Below, piece after piece: positions 1 through 8,697 of a DNA stretch of 64,000 nt (the stretch's first letter is position 1; every line of letters starts with the position of its first letter). The DNA is from Flagellimonas oceani (GTDB lineage Bacteria; Bacteroidota; Bacteroidia; Flavobacteriales; Flavobacteriaceae), in assembly GCF_011068285.1 (NCBI RefSeq), contig NZ_CP049616.1, forward strand, positions 1-64,000, written 5' to 3'. The notes beneath the pieces were generated by a model, which was not told where the DNA came from, did not search any database, and saw nothing but the letters and a program-made list of their open reading frames with translations. A program made the position numbers and the translations under genes.

Positions 1-734
1 ATAGACAAAAATGGATCATTTATTCCCTGATATTCGGCATTGCACTAATGGGCCTTACCACATTTTTGTATTATCGGAGCAACAAACAGCAAAAATTGGC
101 CAACAACCTTTTGGCATTGAAATCGCTCCGGACCCAAATGAACCCGCATTTTATTTTTAACGCGCTCAATTCGGTGAACAATTATATCGCCAAGAGCGAT
201 GAGCGCAGCGCCAACCGTTTTTTGAGCGAGTTCTCCGTGCTGATGCGCAGCGTGCTCGAAAATTCAGAAGAAGATTTTATTCCACTGACAAAGGAACTGG
301 AGCTTTTGGAACTATACATAAAATTGGAGCATTCGCGGTTTTCCGATAAGTTTGATTACGAAATGGACGTGGATAAAAAAATAGATGTGGATGCCTTTCA
401 GATTCCGCCCATGTTGTTGCAGCCCTATATAGAAAATGCCATCTGGCACGGGCTGCGTTACAAGGAGGAAAAGGGCTTCCTCAAAATCAAAGTGCGGCAG
501 ATCACCGAGGATATGCTGGAAATCTGTATCGAGGACGACGGTATCGGAAGAAAAAAATCAGGTGAGTTGAAGACCACGAATCAAAAGAAACAGAAATCAA
601 AAGGCATGGGCAACATCAAAAAGCGCATCCAGATTTTGAACGACATGTACAAGAACAGGGTGGATGTATCGATTGCTGATTTGAATAAAGACCAAACGGG
701 TACAAGGGTATCCCTAAAACTTAAGAAACAATGA
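1..734 (+). CDS. LytS-type sensor histidine kinase (5' end outside the window)
   Basis: The reading frame is open from base 3, so the N-terminus lies upstream and the ATG at 48 is internal. A hydrophobic stretch encoded at about 9-75 is a last membrane segment. It is followed by a His_kinase domain of the LytS/YehU type, with the motif MNPHFIFNALNS whose His is the predicted phosphoacceptor, and a HATPase region with PYIENAIWHGL and DDGIGR. This family phosphorylates LytTR-type response regulators from the inner membrane. The stop overlaps the start of the next gene by 4 bases (ATGA), so the two are probably translationally coupled. The signal sensed cannot be told. Confidence 0.9.
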   Translation, partial: RQKWIIYSLIFGIALMGLTTFLYYRSNKQQKLANNLLALKSLRTQMNPHFIFNALNSVNNYIAKSDERSANRFLSEFSVLMRSVLENSEEDFIPLTKELELLELYIKLEHSRFSDKFDYEMDVDKKIDVDAFQIPPMLLQPYIENAIWHGLRYKEEKGFLKIKVRQITEDMLEICIEDDGIGRKKSGELKTTNQKKQKSKGMGNIKKRIQILNDMYKNRVDVSIADLNKDQTGTRVSLKLKKQ

Positions 735-1465
735 TGGAACTAAAGGCGGTCATTGTGGAAGATGAGGCCAATAGCCGGGAAATTCTTCGGAACTATTTGG
801 CCAAATACTGCGAGAAAGTCACGCTGTTGGGCGAAGGAGCTACCATTGAGGAGGGTTTGCAGCAAATCAAAAAAAATAGTCCCGATCTAGTGTTTTTGGA
901 TGTGGAAATGCCCTTTGGCAATGCTTTTGACCTGTTGGACCAAATCCCCGAACGTACTTTTGAGACCATTTTTGTGACGGCCTACAACCAGTACGCTATG
1001 GATGCACTCAATCATCATGCGGCCTATTATCTGATGAAACCCATCAATATTGATGAATTGATCAAGGCGGTTGACTACGTGCGGGCCATCAAGGAAAAGG
1101 AGAATGCATTGGAAGGAGAGGTGCTACAAGCCAGGTCCGTCAAAGCTGAAGGGAAAATAACGCTGCCCCAACAAGATGGATTTCAGGTGCTGGACGTTGC
1201 CGATATCTTTTTCTGCAAAGCGGACGATAATTACACTGAAATCTATCTGGAAAAAAAGAAAATAGTGGTGAGCAAAACCCTTAAATATTTTGAGGAAGCC
1301 TTACGGCCCTACCCTTTTGCCCGAATCCATAAATCGTATTTGGTCAATGTTACCGAAGTGGTAAAGTACAAAAAAGGCAAGGGCGGTAGCGTAGTGCTGT
1401 CCAATGGGAAGGAACTTTCCGTTTCGGCATCCAAAAAAGCAGATCTATTGTCGTATTTTCAATAA
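731..1465 (+). CDS. LytTR family response regulator
   Basis: 244 residues. The N-terminal receiver domain has the acidic pair at E10/D11, the predicted phosphorylated Asp57 in FLDVEM, and a Lys in MKPIN. It is followed by a LytTR DNA-binding domain (about residues 140-243) with the typical FARIHKSYLVN motif. It should act as a cytoplasmic transcription factor driven by the kinase encoded just upstream, whose stop it overlaps by 4 bases. The target genes are unknown. Assignment rests on domain motifs and on the kinase-regulator pairing normal for Bacteroidota. Confidence 0.92.
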   Translation: MMELKAVIVEDEANSREILRNYLAKYCEKVTLLGEGATIEEGLQQIKKNSPDLVFLDVEMPFGNAFDLLDQIPERTFETIFVTAYNQYAMDALNHHAAYYLMKPINIDELIKAVDYVRAIKEKENALEGEVLQARSVKAEGKITLPQQDGFQVLDVADIFFCKADDNYTEIYLEKKKIVVSKTLKYFEEALRPYPFARIHKSYLVNVTEVVKYKKGKGGSVVLSNGKELSVSASKKADLLSYFQ

Positions 1466-1520
1466 ATTATTGCACTGCCCCAAGTCGAGAGCGGTGAAAC
1501 AAAATCAAAATGTATCAAAA

Positions 1521-2039
1521 ATGATCATAAAACCAGTAAGGGGGAAATCCCCAGAATTTGGTAAGGACTGCTTTATCGCCGAGAACGCCACCATTGTGGG
1601 CGAGGTGAGCATGGGCGACCAATGCAGTGTTTGGTTCAATGCCGTAATCCGTGGCGATGTCCATTTTATAAAAATGGGCGATAAGGTAAATGTGCAGGAC
1701 GGCGCGGTAATCCATTGTACCTACGAAAAATCCCCGACCACCATAGGGAACAACGTCTCCATAGGCCACAACGCCATAGTGCACGGATGCACCATTAAGG
1801 ACAATGTGCTGGTGGGAATGGGCAGTATCATCATGGACGATTGTGTGGTGGAAAGCAATTCCATCATTGCGGCAGGGGCCGTAGTTACCAAGGGAACCCA
1901 TGTGGAAGCGGGAAGCATTTATGCCGGAATGCCCGCCAAGAAAATAAAGGACATCAGTCCGGAGCTTTCCAGAGGAGAAATAGACCGGATTGCCAACAAC
2001 TACGTAAAATACTCCAATTGGTTCAAAGAAGAGCAGTAA
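1521..2039 (+). CDS. gamma-class carbonic anhydrase family protein
   Basis: 172 residues from the ATG at 1521. A longer in-frame start at 1404 lies inside the response-regulator gene and adds an unconserved tail, so it was not used. The protein is a left-handed beta-helix of hexapeptide repeats. It carries the three metal-ligand histidines of the gamma carbonic anhydrase family (H65, H83, H88, in IHCT and GHNAIVHG), so a Zn or Fe site is likely intact. Many relatives (YrdA, CaiE/PaaY-like) have unproven activity, so the enzyme function is inferred. It lies 55 bases after the regulator gene and 59 before fabD on the same strand. Confidence 0.88.
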   Translation: MIIKPVRGKSPEFGKDCFIAENATIVGEVSMGDQCSVWFNAVIRGDVHFIKMGDKVNVQDGAVIHCTYEKSPTTIGNNVSIGHNAIVHGCTIKDNVLVGMGSIIMDDCVVESNSIIAAGAVVTKGTHVEAGSIYAGMPAKKIKDISPELSRGEIDRIANNYVKYSNWFKEEQ

Positions 2040-2067
2040 TCGAACAAAGGATAAATTGAATATTCCC

Positions 2068-2075
2068 TATTTTTG
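2068..2075 (+). promoter_or_regulatory. putative -7 box upstream of fabD
   Basis: TATTTTTG fits the Bacteroidota -7 consensus TAnnTTTG and lies 23 bases before the fabD ATG. No convincing -33 TTG is seen at the usual spacing, so the call is tentative. Confidence 0.4.
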
Positions 2076-2098
2076 CCTAACTCAAAAAATCGACAACC

Positions 2099-2983
2099 AT
2101 GAACGCATATATTTTTCCCGGACAAGGAGCGCAATTCACAGGTATGGGCCTGGACCTGTACGAAAATCACACAGAGGCACAGGAACTGTTTGAAAAGGCC
2201 AACGAAATCCTTGGTTTTTCCATTACCGACATTATGTTCGAAGGTACTGCGGAAGACCTAAAACAGACCAAGGTGACCCAGCCCGCCATTTTTTTGCATT
2301 CCGTAATCTTGAGCAAGGTATTGGGCGATAGTTTTAAGCCGGATATGGTGGCCGGACACTCCTTGGGAGAATTTTCCGCTTTGGTGGCCAATGGCACCTT
2401 GAATTTTGAGGATGGGCTAAAATTGGTTTCACAACGGGCGCTTGCCATGCAAAAAGCGTGCGAGATCCAACCGAGTACCATGGCCGCTGTTTTGGGACTG
2501 GAAGATGAGGTGGTGGAGAAAATCTGCTCAGAGGTAGAAGGCATCGTGGTGCCCGCGAACTACAATTGCCCGGGACAATTGGTGATTTCCGGTGAGGTGG
2601 ATGCAGTTAACGTAGCCTGTGAAAAAATGAAAGAGGCCGGAGCACGAAGAGCATTGTTGTTGCCCGTTGGTGGCGCTTTCCATTCCCCATTGATGGAACC
2701 TGCAAGGGAAGAATTGGCCGCGGCCATCGAAGCTACCGAATTTAAGGCCCCGAGTTGTCCCATTTACCAAAATGTGCCCACAACGGCAGTATCCGAGCCA
2801 GAGGAAATACAAAAGAATTTGATACTCCAATTGACCGCTCCCGTAAAGTGGACGCAAAGCGTTCAGCAAATGGTGAAAGGAGGGGCTACATCCTTTGTGG
2901 AAGTAGGGCCGGGCAAGGTATTGCAAGGTTTGGTGAAAAAAATACACGGAGATGCCGAAACCAGTTCGGCCACAGTTTTGTAG
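2099..2983 (+). CDS. fabD: ACP S-malonyltransferase
   Basis: 294 residues, the usual length for FabD. It transfers malonyl from CoA to acyl carrier protein, the entry step of type II fatty acid synthesis in the cytoplasm. Visible motifs are the N-terminal FPGQGAQ, the nucleophile elbow GHSLGE with Ser88, and the second active-site residue His195 in GAFHSPLM. It is followed at once by a strong hairpin terminator and preceded by its own -7 box, so it may be a single-gene transcript. Confidence 0.97.
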   Translation: MNAYIFPGQGAQFTGMGLDLYENHTEAQELFEKANEILGFSITDIMFEGTAEDLKQTKVTQPAIFLHSVILSKVLGDSFKPDMVAGHSLGEFSALVANGTLNFEDGLKLVSQRALAMQKACEIQPSTMAAVLGLEDEVVEKICSEVEGIVVPANYNCPGQLVISGEVDAVNVACEKMKEAGARRALLLPVGGAFHSPLMEPAREELAAAIEATEFKAPSCPIYQNVPTTAVSEPEEIQKNLILQLTAPVKWTQSVQQMVKGGATSFVEVGPGKVLQGLVKKIHGDAETSSATVL

Positions 2984-3027
2984 GCACACAAAACACTTTA
3001 TCCGAATAAATTGAGATTTAAACTAAT

Positions 3028-3053
3028 AGGCAAGGATGTTCCTTGCCTTTTTT
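3028..3053 (+). terminator. rho-independent terminator after fabD
   Basis: Inverted repeat AGGCAAGGA / TCCTTGCCT around a TGT loop, followed by a run of T. It separates fabD from the adhesin operon. Confidence 0.85.
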
Positions 3054-3127
3054 GTAATATTGGTTCACCCAACTAACCGACTACTCGCAGGCAACGAAGA
3101 ACATAACTGAAACGCACGCAACACATA

Positions 3128-6100
3128 ATGCAACCTCAGCTTAAAACAACCTCATCAATACCATGTGCCGCTATGGGTCGTGGTCGTATCTTGTTTATTC
3201 TACTCCTTTTTTTTGGAATTGGTGTGGGGTTTGGGCAGGTAACTGTCGAGTTCGCACAGGCGACGGGCTCCAATGCTGAGGACTCTGGCGGAAACCTTCC
3301 TCAAATCATCGTTACAGGTACTTTGGCGGCCCCCGCTACTGTAGATGTTGTCGACACAGGTTTAGGTAGCGCTGTTTTATTAGAGGATTATAATTTTAGT
3401 AGTCCAGAAACAATAACTATTCCAGTAGGTGATTATACAACACCTGTGACTTTTTCTTTGGTAACATTATCAATTCTTAATGATGATTTGGTTGAGACTG
3501 ATGAAACTATTGTATTGGCATTAGTGAATGGATCAGCGGATGTTGTTCCAGGGGCTAATTCGACCACAACTTACACCATATTAAATGATGATGTAGCGGG
3601 TTTCACCATAGTGGAGTCGGGGGGCAGCACCGAGACCTCGGAAACTGGCACCACGGACTCTTTTACCGTAGTTCTGGATGCACAACCTACAACCGATGTA
3701 GTACTAGATGTCGTTTCGGGCAACACGAACGAAGGAACAGTGGACGTGGGCACATTGACTTTTACCAATGCAAATTGGAATACCGCCCAAGGAGTCACCG
3801 TTACAGGTGTCGACGATGCAGTGGTCGATGGCGACCAGACGTATGACATCACGGTTAGTGTTAATGCAGCGAACAGTGATGATGGTTTCGACCTTCTGGT
3901 ACCGCAAACAGTATCCGTTGATAATATTGATGACGATACAGCAGGTTTCACCATAGTCGAGTCGGGGGGCAACACCGAGACCTCGGAAACTGGCACCACG
4001 GACTCTTTTACCGTAGTTCTGGATGCACAACCTACATCTGATGTAGTTCTCGATGTCATTTCGGGCAACACGAACGAAGGAACAGTGGACGTGAGCACAT
4101 TGACTTTTACCAATGCAAATTGGAATACCGCGCAAGGAGTCACCGTTACAGGTGTCGACGATGCAGTGGTCGATGGCGACCAGACGTATGACATCACGGT
4201 TAGTGTTGATGCAGCGAACAGTGATGATGGTTTCGACCTTCTGGTACCGCAAACAGTATCCGTTGATAATATTGATGACGATACAGCAGGTTTCACCATA
4301 GTCGAGTCGGGAGGCAACACCGAGACCTCGGAAACTGGCACCACGGACTCTTTTACCGTAGTTCTGGATGCGCAACCTGTCACCGATGTAGTTCTCGATG
4401 TCATTTCGGGCAACACGAACGAAGGAACAGTGGACGTGAGCACATTGACTTTTACCAATGCAAATTGGAATACCGCCCAAGGAGTCACCGTTACAGGTGT
4501 CGACGATGCAGTGGTCGATGGCGACCAGACGTATGACATCACGGTTAGTGTTGATGCAGGGAACAGTGATGATGATTTCGACTTTCTGGTACCGCAAACA
4601 GTATCCGTTGACAATGCTGATGACGATGTCGCAGAAATCAATATCAACAACCCAGCCCCTGTGGAGGAAGGTGATGCAGGTGATGGACCAAGCACCATAA
4701 ACTTCACGGTAAGCATAGATCAATCCGACCCGGATGATCCCATTACGGTAAACTACGAGATAAGCGGGGGCAACGAGGATACCGATACGGGAACCTTAAC
4801 ATTTACCGCCGGAACGACTATATTGACTCAAACGATTCCTGTGACCACAACAGGGGATGATAACATTGAGGCGGATGTTCCTGTGAGCGTAACCTTGAGC
4901 AACGCAAGTGCCAATGCCAACATCACTACAACTGTGGGCAGTAGCTCCTTTATTGATGATGATCTCGCAGAAATCAATATCAACAACCCAGCCCCTGTGG
5001 AGGAAGGTGATGCAGGTGATGGACCAAGCACGATAAACTTTACCGTCAGCATAGATCAATCCGACCCGGAAGACCCTATCACGGTCGATTATGAAATAAC
5101 TGGGGGCAATGAGGATTCCGATACAGGAACCCTTACCTTCCTTGCAGGAACGACTACATTGACTCAAACGATTCCTGTAACCACAACCGGAGACGACACC
5201 ATTGAGGCGAATGTTCCTGTGAGCGTAACCTTGAGCAACGCAAGTGCCAACGCCAGTATTGGTACAGCTACGGGTAGCAGCTCCTTTACGGATGATGATG
5301 CGACTCCTGTGGGCTATACAGTACAAATCAACCAAGACCCAATTACCATTCTAAACCAAGAGAATGTAAGTTTTACCTTTTCAGGTGTACCTTTATTATC
5401 AAGCTCATACGACTACGTTTTTGCAAGTAGTGGCGATAATTATATAACAACTGTAAGTGCTGGTGATAATATTCCTGCGTTTAATAGAACTATATCAGGA
5501 ATCGATTTAAGTAGCTTACCTGATGGAAATATTAGAATACTTTTTAGTATAACCAATATTTTTGGGAATGAAGGTGGTGATGCTTCCGCTTTTAGCGTTA
5601 AGAACACCGCAGTACCCTCCGGTTATACCGTATCCATAGATCAAGACTTGATAGACTCCAATAATCAGGATGATGTAAGTTTTACTTTTGCAGGTGCTGA
5701 GGAAGATGCTACTTACAATTACACGTTTAGCAGCGACGGAGGCGGTGCCAATGTTCCAGGCTCTGGTCAGATTACCTCAGCTTCACAACAGATAAGCAAT
5801 ATAGATCTCAGTGGTCTGAGCGATGGCACCATTACCTTGAACGTAACCTTGAGCAACGATAATGGACAAGGCCCTGTAGCTTCGGATACCTCTACAAAAT
5901 CATTGGCCGTGCCATTGGGGTACAATGTAAGCATCGATCAAAGTGTTGTGAACTTTGCCAACCAATCAGCCGTTGGTTTTACCTTTTCCAATGCAGAAAT
6001 CGGAGCGGCATACAATTATACCTTCAGTAGCGATGGTGGCGGAGCCAATGTAACGGGCTCTGGAACAATAGCAACCCCAAACGATCAGATATCGGGAATA

Positions 6101-7705
6101 GACTTGAGCGGACTGGGTGATGGAATTATTACGTTAAGTGTCACGTTGAGCAATGGCAACGGTACGGGAACCGTGGTAAACGATACGGCGGACAAGGATA
6201 CAACGGTATGCAATGCCGGTGGTTCCGCCCCAACCTTGGATACATCCGTGTCTACGGTATTTTGCGAGATTATCAACGTAAATTTGAACGACTACGTTAC
6301 CAATACAAACGGCCCGGCCGGAACAACATTGGTTTGGTCCAGAAATCCTTCGCCCGAAGGTGTGGATGATCATATCGACAATAACATTGAGGAGGGTTCA
6401 GGGGTATATTATGGATTCTTTTATGATAGTGCCAACGATTGCTACAGTCCAAGTTTGGAGGTAGAGCTGGAAAGAAACTTTACACCTGTAATTACCGAAA
6501 CTACCGCTACGGAAATTTGTGGAGAGGGAACCGCTACTTTGACAGTGACCGCTACGGTCGGGGATTTTAGCGCCATAACCTATAGCTGGTTCGATACTTT
6601 GGATGCAAGTGCTTTGCCAATTGCATCTGGGGCTACCTTTGAAACAGATACGTTGACCGAAACGACTTCCTTTTACGTGTCTGCGGCGTCCAACGAATGT
6701 ACCTCCGATCGGGTGGAAGTCATCGTAACCGTAAACAGTGCCCCCTTGGCCGGAGCGCCGATAGATGGGTTGACGGCTTGTAACATTTCAAGTGATGAGG
6801 GGTCCACGACCTTCGATTTGGACGAAGGGCTCATAGGTCAGGACCCAGGAACATGGGCCGTAATAAATGATCCATCCAACGGCGAAGTGACCATTGGAGC
6901 GGATAACGTAGTGGACTTTGTAGATTTGGTCAGTGGTGATTACGTATTCGAGTACACAACAAATACCGTGGGAGACTGCACGGAAACGGCGACCTCCCAA
7001 ATTACCATTGCCGTACAGGATTGTATTTCCAATGAGGCGATAGATCTAGCGATAATAAAAACATTTGATGGCAGTGGTTCCTATTTGTTAGGGGATGAGG
7101 TGGAGTTTACCATCACCTTGGAAAACGTGGATGGCAATACGGTCAATGACATCGTGATTACGGATATACTCGACGAAGATTTTGAATTGATTGATGCCGT
7201 CGCCACCTTGGGAAGTTACGATCCCAATACAGGCGAATGGACCATTGCCCTATTGGAAGCTACAGAAGAGGAAGCAACCTTGACCATCCGCGTAAGACCA
7301 ACGGAAGCTAGGGAATTTTCGAATACGGCCACTTTGGTTTCCTCCGTTCCCGTAGACGATATTCCAGAAAACAATTCGAGTACGGTTACGGTGACTGTAA
7401 ATAGAAATCAGTGCGAAGACCCAGGTACCATTTGTAATATTTTTTCACCCAATAACGATGGTACCAATGATACTTTGAAGTTGGTTGGAGGTGCTATGCA
7501 ATTTCCGAACAACACATTGGAAATATTCGACCGCTACGGGAACAGCGTTTTTCAAATGGATGGTTATGATAGTTCGTGGGACGGAACCGGTAAGAACGGC
7601 GATTTGCCCAAGGGCACCTATTTCTATATACTGGACTTGGACACTACGGACGGCAGCGATGATGACGTGGTAAAAGGATGGATTCAAATTGTAAGAGACA
7701 ACTAA
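3128..7705 (+). CDS. repeat-rich T9SS-secreted surface adhesin with gliding-type C-terminal domain
   Basis: 1525 residues with a signal peptide ending near FGQ (about residue 37). An alternative ATG at 3173 gives a tighter signal peptide. Residues 158-502 hold three 115-residue repeats that are almost identical at DNA level. Residues 502-725 hold two 112-residue Calx-beta-like repeats, and three units of about 100 residues start at 729, 832 and 931. Cys-containing Ig-like segments follow, then a DUF11-like domain from about 1306. The last 90 residues (FSPNNDGTNDTL to the end) match the type B sorting domain of T9SS clients. It should be exported through the T9SS and held at the cell surface, perhaps for gliding or attachment. 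It heads an operon with PorP/SprF and OmpA genes (gaps of one base). Confidence 0.9.
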   Translation: MQPQLKTTSSIPCAAMGRGRILFILLLFFGIGVGFGQVTVEFAQATGSNAEDSGGNLPQIIVTGTLAAPATVDVVDTGLGSAVLLEDYNFSSPETITIPVGDYTTPVTFSLVTLSILNDDLVETDETIVLALVNGSADVVPGANSTTTYTILNDDVAGFTIVESGGSTETSETGTTDSFTVVLDAQPTTDVVLDVVSGNTNEGTVDVGTLTFTNANWNTAQGVTVTGVDDAVVDGDQTYDITVSVNAANSDDGFDLLVPQTVSVDNIDDDTAGFTIVESGGNTETSETGTTDSFTVVLDAQPTSDVVLDVISGNTNEGTVDVSTLTFTNANWNTAQGVTVTGVDDAVVDGDQTYDITVSVDAANSDDGFDLLVPQTVSVDNIDDDTAGFTIVESGGNTETSETGTTDSFTVVLDAQPVTDVVLDVISGNTNEGTVDVSTLTFTNANWNTAQGVTVTGVDDAVVDGDQTYDITVSVDAGNSDDDFDFLVPQTVSVDNADDDVAEININNPAPVEEGDAGDGPSTINFTVSIDQSDPDDPITVNYEISGGNEDTDTGTLTFTAGTTILTQTIPVTTTGDDNIEADVPVSVTLSNASANANITTTVGSSSFIDDDLAEININNPAPVEEGDAGDGPSTINFTVSIDQSDPEDPITVDYEITGGNEDSDTGTLTFLAGTTTLTQTIPVTTTGDDTIEANVPVSVTLSNASANASIGTATGSSSFTDDDATPVGYTVQINQDPITILNQENVSFTFSGVPLLSSSYDYVFASSGDNYITTVSAGDNIPAFNRTISGIDLSSLPDGNIRILFSITNIFGNEGGDASAFSVKNTAVPSGYTVSIDQDLIDSNNQDDVSFTFAGAEEDATYNYTFSSDGGGANVPGSGQITSASQQISNIDLSGLSDGTITLNVTLSNDNGQGPVASDTSTKSLAVPLGYNVSIDQSVVNFANQSAVGFTFSNAEIGAAYNYTFSSDGGGANVTGSGTIATPNDQISGIDLSGLGDGIITLSVTLSNGNGTGTVVNDTADKDTTVCNAGGSAPTLDTSVSTVFCEIINVNLNDYVTNTNGPAGTTLVWSRNPSPEGVDDHIDNNIEEGSGVYYGFFYDSANDCYSPSLEVELERNFTPVITETTATEICGEGTATLTVTATVGDFSAITYSWFDTLDASALPIASGATFETDTLTETTSFYVSAASNECTSDRVEVIVTVNSAPLAGAPIDGLTACNISSDEGSTTFDLDEGLIGQDPGTWAVINDPSNGEVTIGADNVVDFVDLVSGDYVFEYTTNTVGDCTETATSQITIAVQDCISNEAIDLAIIKTFDGSGSYLLGDEVEFTITLENVDGNTVNDIVITDILDEDFELIDAVATLGSYDPNTGEWTIALLEATEEEATLTIRVRPTEAREFSNTATLVSSVPVDDIPENNSSTVTVTVNRNQCEDPGTICNIFSPNNDGTNDTLKLVGGAMQFPNNTLEIFDRYGNSVFQMDGYDSSWDGTGKNGDLPKGTYFYILDLDTTDGSDDDVVKGWIQIVRDN
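3599..4633 (+). repeat. three tandem 345-bp coding repeats in the adhesin
   Basis: Copies begin at about 3599, 3944 and 4289 (period exactly 345 bp, 115 codons). The bases differ at only a few positions, including many silent sites, which indicates recent duplication or ongoing gene conversion. Confidence 0.95.
4631..5302 (+). repeat. two tandem 336-bp coding repeats in the adhesin
   Basis: Copies begin at about 4631 and 4967. Each encodes a Calx-beta-like unit opening with AEININNPAPVEEGDAGDG. They are more diverged in the second half than the 345-bp set just upstream. Confidence 0.9.
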
Positions 7706-7706
7706 A

Positions 7707-8696
7707 ATGCCAGATAATACAGGTTTGTTAAAATATGGGGTCGCGTTACTAATGCTATGTATGGTCTTTGGCCGTACCTATGCCCAAAAAGAGCCCCAGT
7801 ACACCCAATATATGTACAACATCGGTAGTTTTAACCCCGCCTATGTGGGTACCGTGGAAAGCCCTGAAATTATCGGACTATACCGCTCGCAGTGGGTGGA
7901 TATCGATGGAGCGCCCACCACCATTCGAGGTGGTGCCAACATCCCTTTTAAGAACGAGAAAATGGGACTAGGCATCAATATTGTGAACGATGTGCTCGGG
8001 CCATCCACACAAACCTATTTTGATGTCGCGTATTCCTATCAAATCCAATTATCGGACGATACCAAGCTTTCTTTTGGACTTAATGCGGGAGGTTCGTCTC
8101 TCAACATAGATTATTCCAAGGGTAATTTTGAAAACCCATCGGACCCATCCATATTGGGGGGCAAATACAACAATTTTTACCCAACAGTGGGTGCCGGTCT
8201 ATTTATGTACCACGAGGAGGATTGGTATTTGGGCGTTTCCGTTCCCAATTTTTTGACCAGCACTTTGTACAACAACGAAGTGGCCACCATTGTAGAGGAC
8301 AACATGCAATTCAACGCCATTGGCGGGTATGTTTTCGAGTTGGGGGAACAGACCAAGTTTAAACCTGCTTTTTTGGTGAATTACCTCCAAGGTTCTCCGG
8401 TCACCGTGAACCTATCGGCCAATTTTCAGTTCATCGATGCGCTCACCCTTGGGGCATCTTACCGAATTGACAATGCTGTGAGTGGATTGGCGGGTTTTCA
8501 AATATCCAACGGAATGTTTATCGGATACGCCTACGACTACAATACCAACGGATTGGGCGAATTTAGCGGGGGTTCCCACGAGGCCATCCTAAAGTTTTAT
8601 ATCGGTAGGGGCGGATTTGGTTCAGGAAACAACAGTCCGAAGAACAAAAAATCAAAAAATAAAGGAAAGCAGATAGATTCCCCAAGATTTTTCTAA
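7707..8696 (+). CDS. PorP/SprF family type IX secretion membrane protein
   Basis: 329 residues with a signal peptide ending in TYAQ. Just after it is the family hallmark PQYTQYMYN plus NPAYVGT. The rest is rich in aromatic beta strands, as expected of an outer-membrane barrel. PorP/SprF proteins are encoded beside large T9SS adhesins carrying type B C-terminal domains and are needed for their export or surface anchoring (SprF with SprB in Flavobacterium). Here the start is one base after the adhesin stop, so the two are almost certainly co-transcribed partners. Confidence 0.93.
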   Translation: MPDNTGLLKYGVALLMLCMVFGRTYAQKEPQYTQYMYNIGSFNPAYVGTVESPEIIGLYRSQWVDIDGAPTTIRGGANIPFKNEKMGLGINIVNDVLGPSTQTYFDVAYSYQIQLSDDTKLSFGLNAGGSSLNIDYSKGNFENPSDPSILGGKYNNFYPTVGAGLFMYHEEDWYLGVSVPNFLTSTLYNNEVATIVEDNMQFNAIGGYVFELGEQTKFKPAFLVNYLQGSPVTVNLSANFQFIDALTLGASYRIDNAVSGLAGFQISNGMFIGYAYDYNTNGLGEFSGGSHEAILKFYIGRGGFGSGNNSPKNKKSKNKGKQIDSPRFF

Positions 8697-8697
8697 C

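Noticed and set aside
1404..1520. Upstream start extending the gamma carbonic anhydrase by 39 codons
   Set aside because: It overlaps the response-regulator gene and adds a tail unlike the family. The ATG at 1521 starts the conserved protein.
3571..4723. Long antisense frames (381 and 339 codons) over the adhesin repeats
   Set aside because: They repeat with the same 345-bp period as the sense gene and carry no start context or motif, so they are mirror images of the repeats.
3599..5302. Regular repeats considered as CRISPR or satellite DNA
   Set aside because: Units are 345 and 336 bp, in frame and coding for beta-domain repeats of a surface protein.
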